This document shows positions 23,876 to 35,873 of a DNA stretch of 64,000 nucleotides, in pieces. The position numbers and the translations under genes are program-made. The notes under the pieces were generated by a model that searched no databases, had not been told where the DNA came from, and worked only from the letters and a program-made list of their open reading frames with translations. The stretch is from Notospermus geniculatus (Eukaryota; Nemertea; Pilidiophora; Heteronemertea; Lineidae): contig NMRB01001433.1 in the NCBI GenBank assembly GCA_002633025.1, positions 12,569 to 76,568 of the forward strand, read 5' to 3'. Position 1 is the first letter of the stretch. Every line of letters begins with the position of its first letter.

Positions 23876-24048
23876 AGGTGTAGCAGTAAAAAGTGTCCCC
23901 CAGTAAAAAGTGTCCATGTCTATTGTTGAATGACGGATTAAGGTGCATGGGTATAGAAACCAATCGCCAGAGATTAGATTGTAACAATAGGATCATTTGT
24001 TCCCAGGACAGTTTTTCCTAGGACATTCTTTCCTTTCACACCTGTCAT
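23876..24048 (+). mobile_element. hAT-like short element, diverged copy
   Basis: It matches the reverse complement of the element at 46889-47069 along almost its whole length, for example GTAGCAGTAAA, TATTGTTGAATGACGGATTA, GGGTATAGAAACCAAT and GGACATTCTTTCC. The CAGTAAAAAGTGTCC word is present twice here. The outer right end (CACACCGG) is missing or diverged. Confidence 0.7.
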
Positions 24049-24728
24049 CTCACTTTCCATGTGACGAAGGGTGACCACCGCTTTTATAGCTCAGGGTTTC
24101 TCCTTGTTTCAAAGTACTGGTAGGAGAAAACCGGAAAATGGAACAAGAGCATAAGAATGAACTTGACGGGAAAGCAAGTCCACAACTTCAGACTTTCCAA
24201 GATGTCTGCCTCCTCTACATACAGCGGCATTTTGACGGCGAGGATGTCCTTGTGTTGTCAATCGGACGATCAGATATTTGTCAATGTCATAAAATTGGCA
24301 CTAAACCAGTAAATACCGTGTGATACTCATTAACGGACCGATATTCAACGGCAGCGAGATTCAAGCGGAGTGCAATAAAGAATGAACATTTCTGAGTTTC
24401 AGGATGGGCTGGGCTCCGATTACGGTGAAGAGAACGAGATTGGTCTCTTTTTGAAGAAGGCATTGTCAGGCCAACCAGGAACGTATCCCCGAAGAACCGT
24501 GAGTGCTTTGCAGGCTAATTGAGATTCAGGTTTCGTAATAGAATAGAGGATTTTCATGTGTGGCGCCTCACGAGGTGTAATTCTAGACTGGGGATAATTC
24601 TTTTAGATGATGTCTTTTATTGGCTTAACCTCTGCATCTTCAAGTTAAAGGACACCGGCGTTTCTGCTAAAATGACGCGTGCGTTATGCCAGGCAGCCGT
24701 TGGTAGAGGCAACATCACACCAGGAAGG

Positions 24729-24806
24729 TATTTGGTGGGAATCGAACCCACGACCCCAGAATGGAACTTTCTGACGCGCCATTGCTGAGCTCGGCCATCC
24801 GGTGGC
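24729..24806 (-). ncRNA. tRNA-derived sequence (SINE head or tRNA pseudogene)
   Basis: Read on the minus strand it has an A-box-like TGGCCGAGCTCAGCAATGG and a perfect T arm and B box, GTGGGTTCGATTCCCAC. The anticodon arm pairs (CAGAA/TTCTG), but the loop lacks the invariant T33 and the acceptor stem does not pair. It is therefore not a working tRNA. It could be a tRNA-derived SINE head, with about 100 bp of further minus-strand sequence (24630-24728) as its body. Confidence 0.55.
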
Positions 24807-24811
24807 TGCAC

Positions 24812-26685
24812 GTGACGTCATTTCCGGGTTTACTGCGAGCAAACCGCCTTGTTTTGCCAATAATTTTTTAAAAATCAATATATATCCGTTACATTCTGAC
24901 CATATTGACTCAAAACGTATCAATTACGTCAAATGGCATTTTCTAGACCCACGTGGCCTGCTTCACAAGATAAATAATCAAGAGACATCAATGAAAAAAC
25001 CTTGTAGGCAGCCGTCAGTGGGCCTTTATGTCTCACTCAACTCTTTCAAATGAAAGGTAACCTTTAAGGTATTTTAACTTCAAGGGCTGTATCATCTAGA
25101 GGTTATCTTTGTACCTGTGACGGCCGTCTCTTCAGCTATTTTTACACCAGATTATATAGGTTAAAGCCATATATACAACCCCTCATGTACATATTGTTTC
25201 ACGCCCAGTGAGTGAGTCTTCTGGAAGATGAGTGAATGAGTTAAGTCGCTCAGGGAAATGCCAAAAGAAATGGCAAACTTAATGCTGGCAAGCTGCAGGG
25301 TTGAAAGTGGTAGAGACTATACGGCATAGGCCTACTCTGGCTGCCTTTCGACAAAATCAGCCTCTACATAACACACAGAAAATGAATCTCCCCCATCAGG
25401 AGAACAGCGAACATGTCAGTGGAGAGATATTTTGAGACGCGATGTTGATCAGCTGACCAAATGCTAAAAAGCATGTCGGGACTTTGAGTCAACATCGCAT
25501 TCAAAGTGGGTGCAGGGTGGTTCTTGGTTGTAAGGATCGGTAAAGTGTTTGTGTCAACAACTGTTCGGCATGTCGTCATCCCTCGTCCATTCAGACGTCC
25601 CTTTTCATTGACTACATCTGCAGGAGGGTGTATTTTGTCCCTTTTTGGTCCTCATGATCACATTCCACCTTTATCTTAATCTTTACGAATCTTAGCAAAA
25701 CATCCTACCTTTTTCGCCATTCCCAGGGAGAAAATTAGTCATTCTTCAAACTGATGATGTCACTGTGTCTTCAACTTGCACCACATGACCGCGCAGATGA
25801 CGTCACACGAACTATGACATCACACGTGTTTGTGGTGACTCGCCATCAACAACACCTTTTGTTTAACCCCGAATAGGTGCATATTCAGAGAAGCAACGTC
25901 TCGCACTCGGGGACACTTACGGCAGAAAGACAGCAGTGTGCAATAATACTTTATGAAAAATAACTCCATTCAGAGATATCTACGTAGTACGTAGGCACAA
26001 AGTTGCAAGATTTTCAAAGACGCATCTCTTCACCTTTGTGTTTGTATCCAGCACCATCAAAGAAGCCAGGCTGGAGCTACGGCGATGCTAAATACGAGTG
26101 GTTTGTGTTTGGTTTAGCTTCTTTTCAAACCCACATAAGACGCGGACGTGAAGAGGAATCTCGTAGGTTTAGGCTTTGTTTCTCTGAAAGTCAAAAACTG
26201 AAAACGACGAGAGCAGAACTCACCAAACAAACTTCTGTATTTCTAATTTTTTGGAATCGACTTCACAGAAAGATTGTGTTGTAAAAGCTGACAATTTCAC
26301 CGCATCGCATCCCACAACAGCAGTACCATGATCTGACTAATGTTGTCATGCCTGCAGCATCTCAGGAGGTTATCAAGTCCAGCTGTTTATTAAACTAAAT
26401 TCGTCCTCTCCAGGGTAAGCTCTGATGGTAACGCAAGTGTGAGAACTCGAAATCATGCAGACTCTTCCGGGTTTTAATACAAGTATATGTATATCCAAAT
26501 CCTCATCACCCTCTGAAAGGTGACCGTCATGACCGTAGACTCCCTAAATGGCGTCACTGAGCGTGAATTTCCCCTCGTCAGCCAAGGTACACGATCACAA
26601 AAATTCCCAAGTAAACTCACCTGTGTCAATCAGTGTGTTGACATCAGGGATGCGAATCTTCTTTCCCAAGCAGGTCTACCATTAC
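24812..26685. other. No supported gene
   Basis: There are scattered short frames, including 26003-26284, without domains. A single TGACGTCA is at 25798-25805. No repeat structure was recognised. Confidence 0.35.
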
Positions 26686-26690
26686 ATACA

Positions 26691-26985
26691 TTCTGATTGG
26701 CTGATACGTCATCAGCTATGGCAGCATTATGATTGGCTGGTACATTCTACGTCATCAACTATGGCAGGATTATGATTGGCTGGTACATTCTACGTCATCA
26801 ACTAGGGCGGCTTATGATTGGCTGGTACATTCTACGTCATCAGCTATGGCAGCGTTATGATTGGCTGGTACATTCTACGTCATCAACTATGGTAGCATTA
26901 TGATTGGCTGATACGTTCTACGTCATCAACTAGGGCGGCTTATGATTGGCTGGTACATTCTACGCCATCAACTACATGGCGGCGT
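26691..26985 (+). repeat. Minisatellite, 42-43 bp unit, seven copies
   Basis: The unit contains TGATTGGCTGGTACATTCTA, then CGTCATCAACTA and a variable GGCAGGATTA or GGGCGGCTTA tail. The first copy is shorter. Each unit carries an inverted CCAAT box (GATTGGCT) and a half-CRE (TACGTCATC; TACGCCATC in the last copy) at fixed spacing. The copies are 90% or more alike. Confidence 0.9.
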
Positions 26986-27597
26986 CCAACAAGATGTATC
27001 GCACAACCAGCACCTGGACGTTTTTTACTAGAAGACAATTTTAAATCTTATTTTCATTATTAATATATCGGAACATCTCCATAGGTTTGTTTTGTTGCAT
27101 TCTCCTTGCTACCTCTGTTGTGAACACGTTGTAAATATTCACAATGCTCATCACAAGATACGGACATTCTTTCTCGTAATCAATTGTTACGCCACATTCT
27201 TTTTATTTTTCTTCTCACTAATGTGATCATCTAATGGCCTGCGAATTCCAGGGGCCTGAGATAGGACAGTTCGTGTTAGTCGTAGGTTGAGTACGTACTG
27301 TGAAACAAGGCAGCTCGTTTCCAAGTCTGCGAGATGAGCTCACCAGCGCAGAGATGTTGTAGTCATGATTGACAGTTCAACGATTGTCCGCTAGGCGCCG
27401 CCATATGCAATTAGGTTGCCTGCTCAAGTATACTCTCGAAAATTTGATGGTTTTGACTGCAGAATCGGTAGTCAGCAATAATGTACAGTTATACATCTGT
27501 CATGTCGGTTCTTAATTGCTTTAACGGGGTGGTTCACTTTGGCAACATCGAGATTTTATCGTCATCTTCGGGGAGAGGTATTTTGTTGATACTTTAA

Positions 27598-28346
27598 GGG
27601 CGAGCCATCATTGTGAATTTTCAGAGTGCTTCAATCCAGGCCCCTCTGAGAAAAGCAGTAAAGACACCCCCACTTGACTTTTGTTTGGGTCCATTGTGAT
27701 CACTGTGCTGTATAGACACAGGAAATGAGCAAAATCCCAAGAATTACAAGTTAGTTATACATGTATTATGTAATCCAAAACAAAGAAATTCGCCAAACAT
27801 GAAAAACAGGTACAATTTTCTCAGAGAAGAAGCATGTAAATGACACATTCAGGTAGTGGCAGCAATGCCACAAACCCATAGAACCTGGGGTGGCAACGAT
27901 GTCTTGACCAGCATTTCATGGACTGCATACACGCTCAGTACATTAGAAGAGAACCAGGAAGTAAAATCCAGATCCAATATGGCCGCCCTGTTTTGGAAAA
28001 TTGGCAGTATTCATGCAGTTCACTTGCGGAGTACTCTATGTCAGTTGAAAATAATGCTACCGAAAGCGGCGGACTGGGTAGAAAAAACGACGAACTTTAC
28101 GACACGCACGTTGTTTGATCTTCAAAGTGTGCCATTTCTTGGGAAAGTGTTCCGACAACTAGTCTTTTGTTTCAACTTATTAGCTGATTAATGCGTTCCA
28201 AGATACATCTCATTCAATTCCTTTTGACTTATAGACCCCGCAGGTGCCTTCATTTCCGTCATATATCTTGTACTTTTATGGTATTTTGACATCTTTTATT
28301 TACAACGCCTGGCCACGTTTCAAAAATTGAAAACGTTGGCTCGCCC
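27598..28346. mobile_element. 749-bp element between TTAA sites
   Basis: GGGCGAGCCA at the left (27598) is inverted at the right (TGGCTCGCCC, ending 28346). TTAA is immediately outside both ends. The inverted ends are weakly continued inward (GAATTTTCA against TTGAAAAC). The 111-codon frame at 27856-28191 has no recognisable transposase signature, so this is probably a non-autonomous element. Confidence 0.6.
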
Positions 28347-28349
28347 TTA

Positions 28350-29717
28350 AGGAAGATACTGGTTAGTAGTTGCAGACTGGCGTTTGTTACTTGGCAGAAA
28401 ATTAGCTGTTTGGTTCCCTTTAAAATGTGCAGAATCCTGTAGGCTGTGATCCTCCTCTAGAAGTCATTTCTGGTCGTGGTTTGATATCTGTGAACAACAG
28501 CACAAAGGTTATTGGCGAATACTGAAGAAAAGTCAGCGAAAATCCACAAAGAAGTTCAAACAGCGACATGAAAATCGCGATCATTGCTGTGAAATTGCTC
28601 ATTTGGAAGTGGCTTTCAGAACTGCCAGAGAATGTTTTGAAATCAACATGGTGTCTCAGGTGTACATTGCAGAAAATTCCTCCAACCATGAACTCGATTC
28701 AAAATTTGTGACTTGCACCTGCCACAGATTACACAAAACATTGCTCTATGTATTTATCGGAATTTTCCCCATTTCTCGCCAATTAACCTCCAGTACAAAC
28801 GTCAGCAACCTTGTTAACTAAACTGTAGGGACTTGCTTGCTAATATTACATGAATAAGTAACGAGCTAACTGCAGCATCGACCAGGCGAACTTGTGGACC
28901 AAGGTAAACACAATCAATGTAGTTATCACAATGAATACTGGCCAAATAATCCTGTAGTTGACATTGAAATCGACAGGGGCATCCGCATTCCGAACTGTTA
29001 GCGATATTTAGTGTTGTTCGCTTCCCGAGATGCAATTCTGTGTTTGTGCTTGTGTGCCATACAACACTCTCGCGAAAACCGACAGAAAGGCTCCATGGGA
29101 GATAAAGTCCTCAATGAATTTAGAGTCAGATGAAATTGGCAATGTCCAAGTGGTGAAAGTGACAAGTTGAATATGGAAACTGAAGTTTGCAGAAGGGCAA
29201 AACTCAAGATTCATGTTATGAAATTGACAAGTGGAATTGAAAGGCCTATTCGGGGAAATTGACGAGGTCCTGGTGAAATTGATTCCCGTGATCAATTAAA
29301 GGTAATGACCGCCTGGCATGCCTGGTAACTTGAAGCAAAACGTCTCCTAAATTATGAGAATCACTACACATGTTTCTTCAGCAAGGTGGTGAAATAGAAA
29401 GTTTGGGGCGTGGTCTCTTCGCTGACGTACAAAGCACAATTAGGTTTGTCAAGCGGTCACCAGTCGGCCTCTGCCCCTGGAATGAAACGTGTAGATGCGG
29501 TTACTCAAGCTGGTTTCTGGCTCCTCAACTCAAGCCTAAGGAGTAGTTATTCAATCCTAGCTTCAACTAGTTAACTCAGCTCAAGCCTAGAGGTGGTAAA
29601 GCCCAGCTTTTTTTGTATAAACATATTTTATTCAGATAATACCTGAAATGGCTGACACAACAGGCGCAGCGCCTATATGAGTGTCAGTGAAGCCTAGCGA
29701 AGCGGTTTTTCCACGGT
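28350..29717. other. No supported gene
   Basis: Frames up to 95 codons on the minus strand (29008-29295) overlap others of similar length in other frames. None shows a domain, and I see no repeat. Confidence 0.35.
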
Positions 29718-29841
29718 ACAATATTATTGCACAATATGGGGCCCAAAATGGGCGTCATGTGCTTCTGGCATAACGGATGGGAGAAAGATTGGCAATAATA
29801 TTGCCCATTTTGATCCTCATATTGTGCAATAATATTGCACA
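29718..29841. mobile_element. Small foldback element
   Basis: The left arm ACAATATTATTGCACAATAT, then GGGGCCCAAAATGGGC, is inverted at 29803-29841. A third CAATAATATTG lies inside near 29793. The arms are about 36 bp with a small asymmetric insertion in one. No clear target duplication was found. Confidence 0.55.
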
Positions 29842-30662
29842 TGGATAGGCCACTTAACTCAACTGAAGCCTAAAAGTGGTTATGTAACTACAATAGTTAC
29901 TCAAGCCTCCCAAGAACTGGTAACTCAAACCTTGCCTTCTCTGGACGCACTATTCGAGGCATTTGAATGCTGTTGAATAAAGAACAAGAGGAAATGACAG
30001 TAACCCTAGTCATTTTGTTCAGATCACCATTCCGTTTGCATTCTTCAAATCAATATTAGGTAAAATAGAAACATAGATGAGATTGGCTCCACCAGCCACC
30101 AACGTGGCTTCGTTCAAACCAGGATCGATCACGCGGCGAGGTTGGAATCGGGCTTCACTGACCGAACACGGCGCTCAGTTGTTGTTCAACGACGTAGCTA
30201 GGCAGACCTCCGCATCGCTTTCCGAGAGACAGGGAATATACCATCTTTTGGCTAATACTTTAGGAGAGAATGTCTCCTCTTGGCTCGGGAGGATAACTGA
30301 CATCAAAATATTAGGAGGTTTCCGCCTATTCAGGATTTACACATAACGCGACAAAGGATATAGATATCAAATTTTCGAATTCTTGGGATTTTATTTTTTC
30401 GCTGATCAAACGTAGTGTCTTCTTTCGAGTACCCAGTGGGGGGATAGCCTCGTAATACCCCCTCCCCCCGATTTTCCAGGGGTATAACCTTCTCTTGCGC
30501 AGGGGTAATTGCAAGTTAACAAAGGTCTTCGTAAGTCTTTACCAAAATATCGGGACAAACTCGGACATGTCTTTGGCGCAAGTTCGTAAGCACGTGTTGG
30601 GATTTAAGATTAGCAGCAACAGCAGCAACGGTGGATTCTGACTACGGATTAGGATTATCGTC

Positions 30663-31098
30663 ATGTCGAAGATTTGGATATTCTTTCTCCAGTTTTTGGC
30701 TGTCCTCGCCGATCAGCCGGAAGGGGCGCAGGGCAGGGTCTACACCAAGGATATGAGCCCGAGAACGATAGACACAAAATATGGGAAACTGAGGGGGATG
30801 CTGGTCGAGATCCCTAACAAACACCTCCCACCGGTCGAAGCCTATCTGGGGTTGGGGTACGCATCCCTCCTCGGGGGTAACCTTCGTTTTATGCCTCCAA
30901 CAAGCCCCATGGAACAGTGGAACGGCGTCCGGGTCGCCATCACCCACCGCCCTGTCTGCCCCCAGAAAGTCCCTACCGAGGAGGAACTTGCTGCTATGTA
31001 CCCTAAGGGCAGGATGGAACATTTTAAACGCCTGATACCATTTCTTAAGGAGCAGAGCGAGGACTGTCTAAATCTAAACGTCTATGTTCCAACTAGAG
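30663..31098 (+). CDS. Neuroligin-like synaptic adhesion protein, first coding exon
   Basis: The exon encodes 145 residues plus one base (phase 1). ATG 30663 is chosen because an in-frame TGA lies 24 bases upstream (30639-30641). Residues 1-16 are a hydrophobic signal peptide (IWIFFLQFLAVLA core). The cholinesterase-like ectodomain then starts: RTIDTKYGKLRG, PVEAYLG, FMPP, WNGVR, PVCPQ, YPKGRMEHFKRLIPFL and QSEDCLNLNVYVPT, which match the neuroligin pattern better than acetylcholinesterase (EDCLYLN-type motif, GRLxxxKRLxPxL region). The EDCL cysteine and PVCPQ cysteine are present. The exon stops right after YVPTR, where vertebrate neuroligins carry alternative splice site A. Neuroligins are postsynaptic single-pass proteins that bind neurexins. 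The catalytic-like domain, transmembrane segment and tail must lie on later exons outside the window. Confidence 0.93.
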
Positions 31099-31104
31099 GT
31101 AAGT
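31099..31104 (+). promoter_or_regulatory. 5' splice site of neuroligin coding intron 1
   Basis: AG|GTAAGT, with the cut after 31098, matches the metazoan donor consensus exactly. Read-through would add unrelated residues before the stop codon at 31271. No downstream exon with neuroligin motifs was found, so this intron probably spans the rest of the window. Confidence 0.9.
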
Positions 31105-31960
31105 ACTTTGTTTTATCATTTCCTCACCAACGGCCGCCGTACAAGGTAAATTTGGGAAAATGTTCAGCGTGTTCAGGGCCAGTTGAGCTTTACAGACGTA
31201 ACCCAAGTCTTCATCAGCACATTCCCAAAAAAGTTGACGGAAGATTGCACATGTTAATGTATCAGGTCTGACACTGGTAGATTGTTTTCTTTTTGCTGCT
31301 TTGTCAAATTTCTCCAAAATTGTTGAAGGTTTGATTGTCGGGCAGTTCGCATCTATCCTGGCGTGAAGTCTATTGAACTAACTGAAGGAAACAGTGCCAA
31401 GCAAGTGCATGCTGATGTTACTTTCAAACTGTGGGGCATCTAGCCGTCCACTTGATACGCACCAGTGCTTAGATCTGTCGTTGTCGATTACTCGGGACAT
31501 TCCGTGCCCAACATTTTCGTTGCCGAAGTTGCAGGCGTGTCTCGCGAGAGAACTGCATCTAAAAGTGAAAGTGAGTGCGGGGTGATGGCGCCCTCTATCT
31601 TTGTGACGCCGGAAATTCACTTCTTCGGTGTTATCTGCCGAACTTTCTGATTCTTTGTGTTGCTGAGATCAAGTCAAGGCTATGAGAATGCTGCAGTATT
31701 TTCTGTATAACAGGCTTACGAACGAGTCCAAATTGTCTCGCATTTCAATGGTGAAATGCAGGTTTATCGTTGAGAGCCGCACCTCAGGATCGAAGTCGGA
31801 CAAGTGCAGGCATCCTGTGTACATTGTATTGTATTAAACGTTTGATTACTTGTCCGCATCGTCAACTAACAAGAAGTCATCAATATCTAGTGATTATTGT
31901 GGTTCATATCAAATGGTGTTGCGAGACAGTCGTGTTCGATGGCACGGTGATAGATAATGA

Positions 31961-32036
31961 ACGGTTGAAAAGGCTGAGTGCGTGGTATAGTGATATCTGT
32001 CACCTTCGAGATCGCGGATTCGATTCCTGCTCATTT
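31961..32036 (+). ncRNA. Degenerate tRNA-like sequence
   Basis: TGGTATAGTGATATC resembles the D-arm/A-box of Gly, Glu or Asp tRNAs. GGATTCGATTCC is a good B box 27 bp downstream. The anticodon and acceptor stems are not recoverable, so it is a pseudogene or SINE remnant. Confidence 0.35.
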
Positions 32037-32039
32037 CCG

Positions 32040-33110
32040 TTCCATACGTGATCGAGGCTGGTCGCCTGTCGCGGCTGAATTCCATATTTGTTCTAAGATG
32101 TAGACCTTTACTTTGTGAACCAGGAAACTCCCCCAATGTGATGAAGAGGGGGCCGGGGGGGCACTCTTTGGCAGCACGCAGCTGTATGTCAGTTTACTCA
32201 ATCCGAGGCGTCGTACCTCGGAAGCGGGCCCTACCTAACGATCTGGTGTTAGGTTATAGATTTTTTCCGAGGTTGTAACCATTTGCAAACTCTCCCAGAC
32301 TACTCCCATAACCTTTTCCATTTCAATCTCTTAAACCGTCTCCCATTTCAATTACTCTTGATATGACTAAGCGAGAAAACTATTTTGCCTATATTTCTTC
32401 AAAAGTAAACAATTCCCCGCAAATTTATACATAAAAAAGCATCATAATGTGAGTAATCTGACCTTAGCCAGATTCCTGATCCAACCTTCCCCCAGAAATC
32501 TTATCCAACCTCACACTCGGATGAGACCTCCTCAAAGCCTCATTGATATTTCAATAATTTCTCCCCATCAACCCACGTGGGAGTTTAAACAAATACATTT
32601 CTCATTGATTTAAATGCCATCCATTTTTACACTTGAGATGTCATAATCCTGCCGTACAAGTTGTATATTTCAAGTGCATAAAGCATGTCGGTGCCCTGTG
32701 CTAAGAGTCTAGATAGAGGACATCACAAGTTGAAATCGATTCACTTAAGTGTTAATATGTTAACACATTCTTCAGGCTGTCAAATCTCAACACGAATTTC
32801 CTCTAATTGTTCCGAAAGTCGGACAACATGAATGTTTAGTACAAAAGATCTCAGATGTTACCTACTACACGTCAGAAGTGTAGATCGGTGTAGTTCATTG
32901 GACCAAAGCAACGCCTACAGATGACTTATGATGATTCATGCAAGGGTCAGGATCCAATGCACGAGGCCTATTGGCTACGAGAGGTTGGTGGTCAGCAAAT
33001 GGTCAGCTACTGGGCATGGGCGTCCATCTCTCGGAATTCTCAATGAAACACTACTTTCTACCGGCCTACACTGAAGCTGGACGTAATCATTGCCTCACGG
33101 TGTAGGGCCT
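32040..33110. other. No supported gene (intron 1)
   Basis: This is AT-rich sequence with short frames only. No repeats were recognised. Confidence 0.35.
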
Positions 33111-33945
33111 GAGGAGAGAAGGTCCAACGAGTGGAAGCCCTCAATACGTACAAAGCCAATCATTGTTAACGATTCCGATCAGGGCCAGGGAAGGCTGACC
33201 ATGACCTTGACCATCCGCTTTGATTCCAAAGGGGCGTCGTTCTCCCACCGGGTTCACGTCCACCTGTCGCCAGATGATAGCGCCTGACCATGTTTATAGT
33301 CATGACATCAACTCCTAGCCGCTTCAGGAATGAAATAAGTCAACAACCAGCAGTAAAAACGCCATTTGTGCGAGGTCATCCGGGAACTTGCAAATATTTT
33401 CAAAGTACGAGTCAATTCAATCTCATGACATGAATGCTGGGAGCGTTTGTCGATAGTGGATAGTAATAGTTAGGGGTAAATGTAACAGGGACATTAAACT
33501 GGTCATAAAATCTTCATTCACTCCATTAATGACTTCATCATGTCAAGGATTAAGTTTCTGCCACGTCGTGTTAGAGACGACGTCGCTGATTGGTCGCTGT
33601 GAAACAATGACTGACCACAGAGCTGTGTCCACCAATCAGATCTCATGTGACAGATTAGGTGTAGAGTTCACCCGCGCTTTAGTGCGACTGGTCGTTGACT
33701 AGAGAGGTGAAGGTCTGCCGTGTTGTCATTCTCAACCCGAACTACTGTAGCCTATTGCCAGTCCAAGTTACAAGCCTTTCAAGCAGCGTGTTGTTAACGT
33801 TCCATCTTTTGGTCCGCCCGTGGTGACGCCTGAACGGCGCTCCGTGAAAGGGTGATGGTGGCCTAGAGTAGGGCCTAGCAATTTTTGGCTTTTTGCGGCA
33901 AAAGCACTGGCTGTGTAGGCCAATGCACCATTGGACCTTCCTTAT

Positions 33946-34045
33946 CACCACTGTCGAGTGCAATCATCGGAACCAATCAGAATACTTGTTATACTTACTA
34001 ACGAGCAGAATGATTGGCTGATGGGAAAGGTCAGGGTTAGGGTCG
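33946..34045 (+). repeat. Dispersed CCAAT-rich repeat, copy 1
   Basis: CATCGGAACCAATCAGAATA ... AGAATGATTGGCTGATGGGA is repeated at 35398-35496 in the duplicated unit. It recurs in reverse complement at 61325-61430, about 27 kb away. Two CCAAT boxes in opposite orientations are present in each copy. Confidence 0.75.
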
Positions 34046-34092
34046 GCCGTGGGGACAGCACTCTTATTCGTGAATAGAACACATCACATGTA

Positions 34093-34199
34093 ATGCCGCC
34101 TGAAGAAGACCCCGGGTGGGGTCGAAAATTTGCGAAATTTCTGGAGGACGACTCCTTTTATTTTGTGTGTCGCCTTTTGTGCTCTATTTTTTGGATACT
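34093..34199 (+). mobile_element. Penelope-like fragment, 5'-truncated
   Basis: CCTGAAGAAGACCCC, GGGGTCGAAAATTTGC, then TTTTGTGTGTCGCCTTTTGT matches the right half of the insertion at 21808-22049. The stem II sequence is intact, but the upstream stem I strand is missing. The paralogous unit reads ATGTAATCACTGACGTACGT at 35541-35560 without the insert, so this is a real insertion. No clear target duplication could be set. Confidence 0.7.
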
Positions 34200-34518
34200 C
34201 ACGCACGTCAGGTATAAAACCCCTCCTTGGAGAAAACGGGAACCTGCTTGTGTCTGCGTACAATTTCGGAAATACGGCCCGTTAAATTGGGCCAATGTCT
34301 GCTTAGTCATATTAGATTGAAATTAGTTTATCATATATAACACCAATTTGCGATTTCGAATGTCGGCAGGAACGATACGGAGTGAAAATACGTTCATCAA
34401 AATGGTCTATAACAAGACGGGGGGATCCCAGGGGAGCGTGATTCAATTGTTACCATATCTTGTTACACGTTCTGCCTCGTGGAAATATGGATAGCAATTT
34501 CTTTTACTGATAGTCCGC

Positions 34519-35873
34519 AGAGAAGGCCCAACGAATGGAAGCCCTCAATACGTACAAAGCCAATCATTGTCGACGATTCCGGTCAGGGCCAGGGAAGGCT
34601 GACCATGACCTTGACCATCCGCTTTGAGTCCAAGAGGACGTCGTTCTCCCACCGGGTTCACGTCCACCTGTCGCCAGATGATAGCGCCAAGCCATGTTTA
34701 TAGTCATGACATCAACTCCTAGCCGCTTCAGGAATGAAATAAGTCAACAACCAGCAGTAAAAACGTCATTTGTGCGAGGTCATCCGGGAACTTGCAAATA
34801 TTTTCAAAGTACGAGTCAATTCAATCTCATGACATGAATGCTGGGAACGTTTGTCGATAGTGGATAGTAATAGTTAGGGGTAAATGTAACAGGGACATTA
34901 AACTGGTCATAAAATCTTCATTCACTCCATTAATGACTTCATCATGTCAAGGATTAAGTTTCTGCCACGTCGTGTTAGAGACGACGTCGCTGATTGGTCG
35001 CTGTGAAACAATGACTGGCCAAAGAGCTGTATCCACCAATCAGATCTCAGGTGACAGATTAGGTCCAGAATTCACCGGCGCTTTTAGTGCGACTGGTCGT
35101 TGAGAGAGGTGAAGGCCTGCCGTGTTGTTATTCGGAGCCTAACTGACTGTAGCCTATTACCAGTCCAAGCTACAAGCCTTTCAAGCAGCGTGTTGTTAAC
35201 GTTCCATCTTTTGGTCTGCCCGTGGTGACGCCTGAACGACGTCACCCCGTGAAACGGTGATGTTGGCCTAGAGTAGCAATTTTTGGCCGTTTGTGGCAGC
35301 ACAGTGCTTCATTCCCTTATCAGATCCAGGATCTGGTAAAGCTTTGGCGGCAAAAGCACTGGCTGTGTAGGCCAATGCACCATTGGACCTTCCTTATCAC
35401 CACTGTCGAGTGCAAATCATCGGAACCAATCAGAATACTTGTTATACTTACTAACGAGCAGAATGATTGGCTGATGGGAAAGGTCAGAGTTAGGGTCAGC
35501 CGTGGGGACAGCACTCTTATTCGTGAATAGAACACATCACATGTAATCACTGACGTACGTCAGGTATAAAACCCCTCCTTGGAGAAGGCATAACGAAAAC
35601 GGGGACCTGCTTGTGTCTGCGTACAATTTCGGAAATACGGCCCGTTAAATTGGGCCAATGTCTGCTTAGTCATATTAGATTGAAATTAGTTTATCATATA
35701 TAACACCAATTTGCAATTTCGAATGTCGGCAGGAACGATACGGAGTGAAAATACGTTCATCAAAATGGTCTATAACAAGACGGGGGATCCCAGGGGAGCG
35801 TGATTCAATTGTTACCATATCTTGTTACACGTTCTGCCTCGTGGAAATATGGATAGCAATTTCTTTTACTGAT
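34519..35873. repeat. Tandem duplication, unit B (1.36 kb)
   Basis: This is the second copy of 33114-34513, lacking the Penelope-like insertion. It ends in TTTACTGATA followed by unique sequence. Confidence 0.9.

Larger units (their letters stand above)
33114..34513. repeat. Tandem duplication, unit A (1.4 kb)
   Basis: The sequence from AGAGAAGGTCCAACGAGTGG to GCAATTTCTTTTACTGATA is repeated at 34519-35873. Unit A alone carries the ~107-bp Penelope-like insertion at 34093-34199. Unit B has its own small insertions, for example near 35292-35345. The short frame shared by both (SIRTKPIIV...GQGRLTMTLTIRF) is conserved, but no gene structure is visible. Confidence 0.9.

Noticed and set aside
24729-24806. 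Functional tRNA gene on the minus strand
   Set aside because: The B box and T arm are perfect but the acceptor stem does not pair and T33 is missing; listed as tRNA-derived only.
30642-31022. 126-codon frame on the minus strand opposite the neuroligin exon
   Set aside because: It is the antisense shadow of a strongly recognised coding exon and has no domain of its own.
31099-31271. Continuation of the neuroligin frame past the donor to a stop at 31271
   Set aside because: The residues after YVPTR do not match the family and a perfect GTAAGT donor sits at the boundary, so this is intron read-through.
31961-32036. Functional Gly/Glu/Asp-type tRNA
   Set aside because: The anticodon and acceptor stems cannot be formed.
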